From: Variovorax sp.
GTDB lineage: Bacteria > Pseudomonadota > Gammaproteobacteria > Burkholderiales > Burkholderiaceae_C
Assembly (NCBI GenBank): GCA_028292835.1
Contig: JAQGLP010000279.1
Location: 1-8,134, forward strand
DNA: 8,134 nucleotides
Direction of reading: 5' to 3'
A program made the translations under genes and the position numbers. The notes beneath the pieces were generated by a model. It did no database searches and was not told the origin of the DNA. It saw only the letters and a list, made by a program, of their open reading frames with translations. This document shows, in pieces, positions 5,402 to 8,134 of this stretch; positions within the stretch are counted from its first letter, which is position 1, and every line of letters begins with the position of its first letter.

Positions 5402-6201
5402 GCGGCAACGGGCGTTTCGCAGGGACGCGGGCCCATGGTGTGGCGGTAGTACTGTTCGACCTGCTGCAGCAGCAGGTCGCTGTCCTGCGCGGGTGCGAAG
5501 CGTTCGCCCAGGCGCAGCGTGAAGACGATGGGCAGCGGTGGCAGGCGCCACAGCGGCCAGCCCTTGCCGAGGTAGGGCGAATCGGTGTCAATGAAAACGG
5601 TCTGGATCGGCGCCTGCGCCAGCTTGGCGATCAGCGTCACGCCGGGACGAAACGCATTGAGCTGGCCGGCCATGGTGCGCGTGCCTTCCGGGAACACGAC
5701 CAGCTGGCCGCCTTGGCGCAGATCCTGCACGGCCATGCGCACCATGCCGAGCGGGGAGTCGTTGCGGATGTAGCGCGCCAGCCGGGCCCCGCCCCCCAGG
5801 AAGATGTTCTTCATGAGGTTGGCCTTCATGATGCAGACGCTGCGCGGCAGGCGCGCAACCAGCAGCAGCGCGTCCAGCATGCTCGGATGGTTGGCGATCA
5901 CGATCAGCCCACGCTCGTCGCGCAGGGCGTCAAGGCAGCGGTTGTCGATGCGCATCATCCCGCAGGCCGACGCGAGCCGCCAGAAGTTGCGGTAGATGCG
6001 GGCAATCATGCCGCGCCCGAGCGTCCTGGCGTGCTCTGTCCGCACCACCCGGTAGAGCGCCACCGCCACCAGGTTCCAGACCAGCGATACCGTGCCGAGC
6101 ACCAGCAACAGGGCGTACAGCAGCAGGGCGGACTGCAACCTCGGCAAGAAATCCCGGGGGTGGCGGGATGGCGGGTTGTGGCGTGGATGGGCCGCGCTCA
6201 T
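5368..6201 (-). CDS. PlsC-family 1-acylglycerol-3-phosphate-type acyltransferase
   Basis: This 277-residue protein carries the two acyltransferase motifs: NHPSMLD with the catalytic H105 and D110 (HX4D), and FPEGTR at 170-175, which binds the phosphate-bearing acceptor. IVIAN at 100-104 and the PGVTLIAKLA segment at 187-196 are also typical. One membrane segment lies at about residues 23-50, so it is anchored in the inner membrane with the active site facing the cytoplasm. In xanthomonadin and aryl-polyene loci, enzymes of this family are thought to transfer the finished polyene from its carrier protein to a glycerol- or sugar-lipid acceptor; a general phospholipid role is less likely given the setting. 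The start at 6201 overlaps the chorismatase stop by 4 nt (6198-6201), and its 3' end runs 34 nt into the glycosyltransferase gene. The frame stays open far upstream of 6201, but there it is only a shadow of the chorismatase gene. Confidence 0.9.
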   Translation of the reverse strand: MSAAHPRHNPPSRHPRDFLPRLQSALLLYALLLVLGTVSLVWNLVAVALYRVVRTEHARTLGRGMIARIYRNFWRLASACGMMRIDNRCLDALRDERGLIVIANHPSMLDALLLVARLPRSVCIMKANLMKNIFLGGGARLARYIRNDSPLGMVRMAVQDLRQGGQLVVFPEGTRTMAGQLNAFRPGVTLIAKLAQAPIQTVFIDTDSPYLGKGWPLWRLPPLPIVFTLRLGERFAPAQDSDLLLQQVEQYYRHTMGPRPCETPVAACQTLQPPTLS

Positions 6202-7229
6202 GCCAACAGCGCCCCCGCCGCGACGGCGTGGGCCTCGATCTCGACCAGCAGGTCGCTGCGGCAGATGTCGGCCTGCACCACCACCGCGTTGCGCAGGCTG
6301 TGCGATGAGGCGCCCAGATGTTGAACCAGGGTTTCGCGCACCGCCGGGGCGTCGGCCGGATCGCGCACGTACACCACGCAGTCCAGTGCGCCGATATCGA
6401 AGGGCGCGTTGCAACGGGTGCGCGCGCTGTCGATCACGGCCTGCAGGTTGCGCAGGGTCTCGCGCGTCTGCGCGCGCACGTCGCCGGGGTGGACCGAGGC
6501 ATGCCCCACGATGCTGGCGGTGCCGGAAATCAACAGCGCCACCCGGCCATCCCCCAGGCTGGCCAGCGCGGCGCGCGAGAAGGTCGGCGCGCTCGGGCCG
6601 TAGTCCCGTGGATAGCGGTAGGCCGACACCTGGCGCGGGTTCTCGACCGGCACCGGCTCGGCGCGGCCCGCGAGGAAGCGGATGCTCAGCGGGCCGGACG
6701 GCGTGCCCAGCGCGCAGGCCGCCGGCGCGCCTTCCAGCACGGGGCGCCGCGCCTCCAGGAAGGCTTGCTGCCGTCCGGCGTTGAACTGGCGGTAGCGCTC
6801 CAGGCCGCCGCCATCGCCGTTGATGCGCGGCACGTAGTTCCAGACACGCAGCAGGTGCGGGCGACCGCCGTGCGTCAGCGTGGCGAAGATGTCCTTGTAG
6901 GCGCGCCGGCTGATCTCCTCGAAACCCATGTCGTGCCGCGCTTCGTCGAGGTCGACGGTGCCGAACAGCCAGTTCGCATCGCGCCACCAGCGTACGTCTC
7001 CCGAGCGTCCGGCCTCGACCTCGCCCGAGCTGCGCCAGACGTCGACCTGGGGCCCGCCGTCCGACAGCAGCCGAGCGGTGATGTGCATCACTTGGTCGCT
7101 GCCCCGGGGTGCTGGTCCCCCGGCCATGGTCCCATATGCCAGAGCGCCCAGCACATCGCCGCCGGAAGCCCCCGCCGCCTGCCATCGGGCCATCGAGAGA
7201 CGCTGGACCGCGAGACTGGACACCTCCAT
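6198..7229 (-). CDS. xanB2: Chorismatase, XanB2/FkbO/Hyg5 family (hydroxybenzoate starter synthesis)
   Basis: This 343-residue protein fits the chorismatase family, often annotated as pteridine-dependent deoxygenase-like, in length and motifs. Residues 127-153 hold LRVWNYVPRIN and GLERYRQFNAGR, the substrate-side signature. ISGTASIVGHASVHPGD at 234-250 and CRSDLLVEIE at 323-332 complete the RidA-like C-terminal part. XanB2 of Xanthomonas splits chorismate into pyruvate and 3- or 4-hydroxybenzoate; 3-hydroxybenzoate starts xanthomonadin and 4-hydroxybenzoate feeds ubiquinone. FkbO makes a dihydroxycyclohexadiene acid and Hyg5 makes 3-hydroxybenzoate. C323 lies where I recall a cysteine important for 3-hydroxybenzoate formation in Hyg5, so hydroxybenzoate is the likely product (inference). 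ATG 7229 is preceded by AGGA (7235-7238) at 5 nt. It follows the halogenase-like gene after 14 nt and overlaps the acyltransferase start. It strongly marks the locus as xanthomonadin-like. Confidence 0.88.
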   Translation of the reverse strand: MEVSSLAVQRLSMARWQAAGASGGDVLGALAYGTMAGGPAPRGSDQVMHITARLLSDGGPQVDVWRSSGEVEAGRSGDVRWWRDANWLFGTVDLDEARHDMGFEEISRRAYKDIFATLTHGGRPHLLRVWNYVPRINGDGGGLERYRQFNAGRQQAFLEARRPVLEGAPAACALGTPSGPLSIRFLAGRAEPVPVENPRQVSAYRYPRDYGPSAPTFSRAALASLGDGRVALLISGTASIVGHASVHPGDVRAQTRETLRNLQAVIDSARTRCNAPFDIGALDCVVYVRDPADAPAVRETLVQHLGASSHSLRNAVVVQADICRSDLLVEIEAHAVAAGALLA

Positions 7230-7234
7230 CGAAA

Positions 7235-7238
7235 TCCT
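7235..7238 (-). promoter_or_regulatory. Ribosome binding site of the chorismatase gene
   Basis: Read on the minus strand, AGGA lies 5 nt before the ATG at 7229, within the 14-nt gap behind the halogenase-like gene. It decides the start among several upstream codons in the same open frame. Confidence 0.55.
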
Positions 7239-7243
7239 GTCCC

Positions 7244-8134
7244 TCACTGGACCTCGGCGATGTTTTCGCCGGCGAGAGGACCCAGGTCGCGGATGTTGCG
7301 CTGCCGGCGGCGCCAGGTCAGCCAGGTGCGCCTGGGATGCATCGCCGAGACGGCGTAGTAGAGCGTTTTCAGGATGCGCACCGAGCGCCAGATCGGCGTC
7401 GCGCCGTGGATGTCGCCCGCCAGCAGCGACAGCAGCGCCTCCTTCACGCGCAACGGGTTTTGCGGGTACATGAAGAAGTCGCGCATGGTCGGGTTGGTGA
7501 CACGGTAGATGAACCACGAGAACACGCGCGGTCCCTTGCGCATGTAGTGCTCGAACGCCTGCCGTGCGGCGGGGGCTTCGTCCGGCCGGTCGAGCGCGGT
7601 GGCCACCAGCCCGGCCCCCTCGAAGGCGTTGTGCATCGCCAGGTACACGCCCGAGGAAAACACCGGATCGACAAAGGTGTAGGCGTCGCCCAGCATCAGG
7701 TAGCGCTCGCCGCTGCAGTGCGAGCTGGTGTAGGAGTAGTTGCCGGTGGCGTGGACCGTGTCCTCGACCAGCACCGCCGCCTCCAGGCGGGCGGCAAGCT
7801 CCGGGCACAGGGCGATGGTGTCCGCGAAGAAATCCTTCAGCGGTTTGCCGCGCGACTTGAGGTAGTAGGGCCAGCACACCGCGCCCACGCTGGTGGTGCC
7901 GTCGGCCAGCGGGATGTACCAGAACCAGCCGTGGGCGAACCAGAAGATCGTGATGTTGCCTTCGAGCTTGCCCGGCAGCCGTTCGGCGTTCGTGAAATGG
8001 CCGAACAGGGCCGCGCTGTTGTGGCGCTCGTTCTTGCGCTTGCAGCCGAAGTGGTTGGCGAGCAGCGTGTCGCGGCCCGAGGCGTCGACCACGAAACGCG
8101 TGTGCCACGTTTGGACAGCGCCGTTCTCCTGCTC
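7244..8134 (-). CDS. Flavin-dependent halogenase-like FAD monooxygenase, C-terminal part (5' end outside the window)
   Basis: Read on the minus strand the frame is open from base 8134, giving about 296 residues without the N-terminus. Features seen: VDASGRDTLL near the beginning (the DASG strand of FAD-dependent hydroxylases), then HGWFWYIPL, which fits the W-x-W-x-I-P signature of flavin-dependent halogenases. YLMLGDAYTFVDPVFSSGV is the second FAD-binding motif with the FSSGV turn seen in tryptophan-halogenase-like proteins. The N-terminal GxGxxG motif and the catalytic lysine (K79 in PrnA) fall outside the window, so halogenase activity cannot be confirmed. Xanthomonadins are brominated aryl polyenes and their cluster encodes a halogenase, so ring halogenation of the pigment is the favoured role; ring hydroxylation is the alternative. 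A GTG at 8092 is not the start, because the conserved frame continues beyond it. The gene lies 14 nt before chorismatase, in the same operon. Confidence 0.85.
   Translation of the reverse strand, partial: EQENGAVQTWHTRFVVDASGRDTLLANHFGCKRKNERHNSAALFGHFTNAERLPGKLEGNITIFWFAHGWFWYIPLADGTTSVGAVCWPYYLKSRGKPLKDFFADTIALCPELAARLEAAVLVEDTVHATGNYSYTSSHCSGERYLMLGDAYTFVDPVFSSGVYLAMHNAFEGAGLVATALDRPDEAPAARQAFEHYMRKGPRVFSWFIYRVTNPTMRDFFMYPQNPLRVKEALLSLLAGDIHGATPIWRSVRILKTLYYAVSAMHPRRTWLTWRRRQRNIRDLGPLAGENIAEVQ

Noticed and set aside
5402..5551. Fifty-residue N-terminal extension of the glycosyltransferase
   Set aside because: The added residues are low-complexity and overlap the acyltransferase gene; family similarity begins just after ATG 5401.
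4562..6324. Long plus-strand frames opposite the glycosyltransferase and acyltransferase (4562-5389 and 5440-6324)
   Set aside because: They are Gln/His/Arg/Ala-rich antisense shadows of clear genes and have no ribosome binding sites or family motifs.
6202..7185. Upstream extension of the acyltransferase frame to 605 residues
   Set aside because: It is a shadow of the chorismatase gene in another frame; the ATGA overlap at 6198-6201 gives a natural start.
7230..8108. Upstream extension of the chorismatase frame to 636 residues
   Set aside because: It lies antisense-free but out of frame with the halogenase-like gene and its translation is Arg/Pro-rich without motifs; ATG 7229 has a ribosome binding site.
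1..8134. tRNA, rRNA, CRISPR arrays, transposase genes or terminal inverted repeats of insertion sequences
   Set aside because: I looked on both strands and saw none; the spacers are too short and the remaining DNA is coding.

Overview
The base composition is high in G+C and codons end mostly in G or C. Genes are packed with 4-nt ATGA stop/start overlaps. The gene set and a repeat at about 4531-4600 that resembles a dispersed element I remember from Comamonadaceae genomes (Acidovorax, Variovorax and relatives) suggest a betaproteobacterium of the Burkholderiales. The family assignment rests partly on memory of that repeat and is inference.

The window holds part of an aryl-polyene pigment locus of the xanthomonadin type. 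Its two arms face each other. The left arm (+ strand, 1-2419) has the end of a polysaccharide-deacetylase-family gene, a SAM-dependent methyltransferase, a hotdog dehydratase of the ApeP type and a FabG-type ketoreductase. The right arm (- strand, reading from 8134 down to 4625) has a flavin-dependent halogenase-like protein cut by the window edge, a chorismatase of the XanB2/FkbO/Hyg5 family, a PlsC-type acyltransferase and a family 2 glycosyltransferase. In the inferred pathway, chorismatase makes the hydroxybenzoate starter. The ketoreductase and dehydratase process the growing polyene on an acyl carrier protein. The methyltransferase and halogenase may decorate the aryl head. The acyltransferase and glycosyltransferase attach the polyene to its membrane-bound carrier. 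Ketosynthases, acyl carrier proteins, the starter ligase and the exporter are not in the window and presumably lie beyond both ends.

Between the arms (2557-4424, + strand) sits a three-gene unit with no obvious pigment role: a small, probably disordered acidic protein, a YghA-like short-chain dehydrogenase that carries a twin-arginine-type leader, and a histidine phosphatase of the SixA/phosphoglycerate-mutase superfamily. A 137-nt leader with several short inverted repeats precedes it. A 200-nt convergent spacer with a hairpin and a REP-like element follows it. This cassette, its disordered protein and its Tat-type dehydrogenase are the least conventional part of the window. No RNA gene, CRISPR array, transposase or attachment site is visible.
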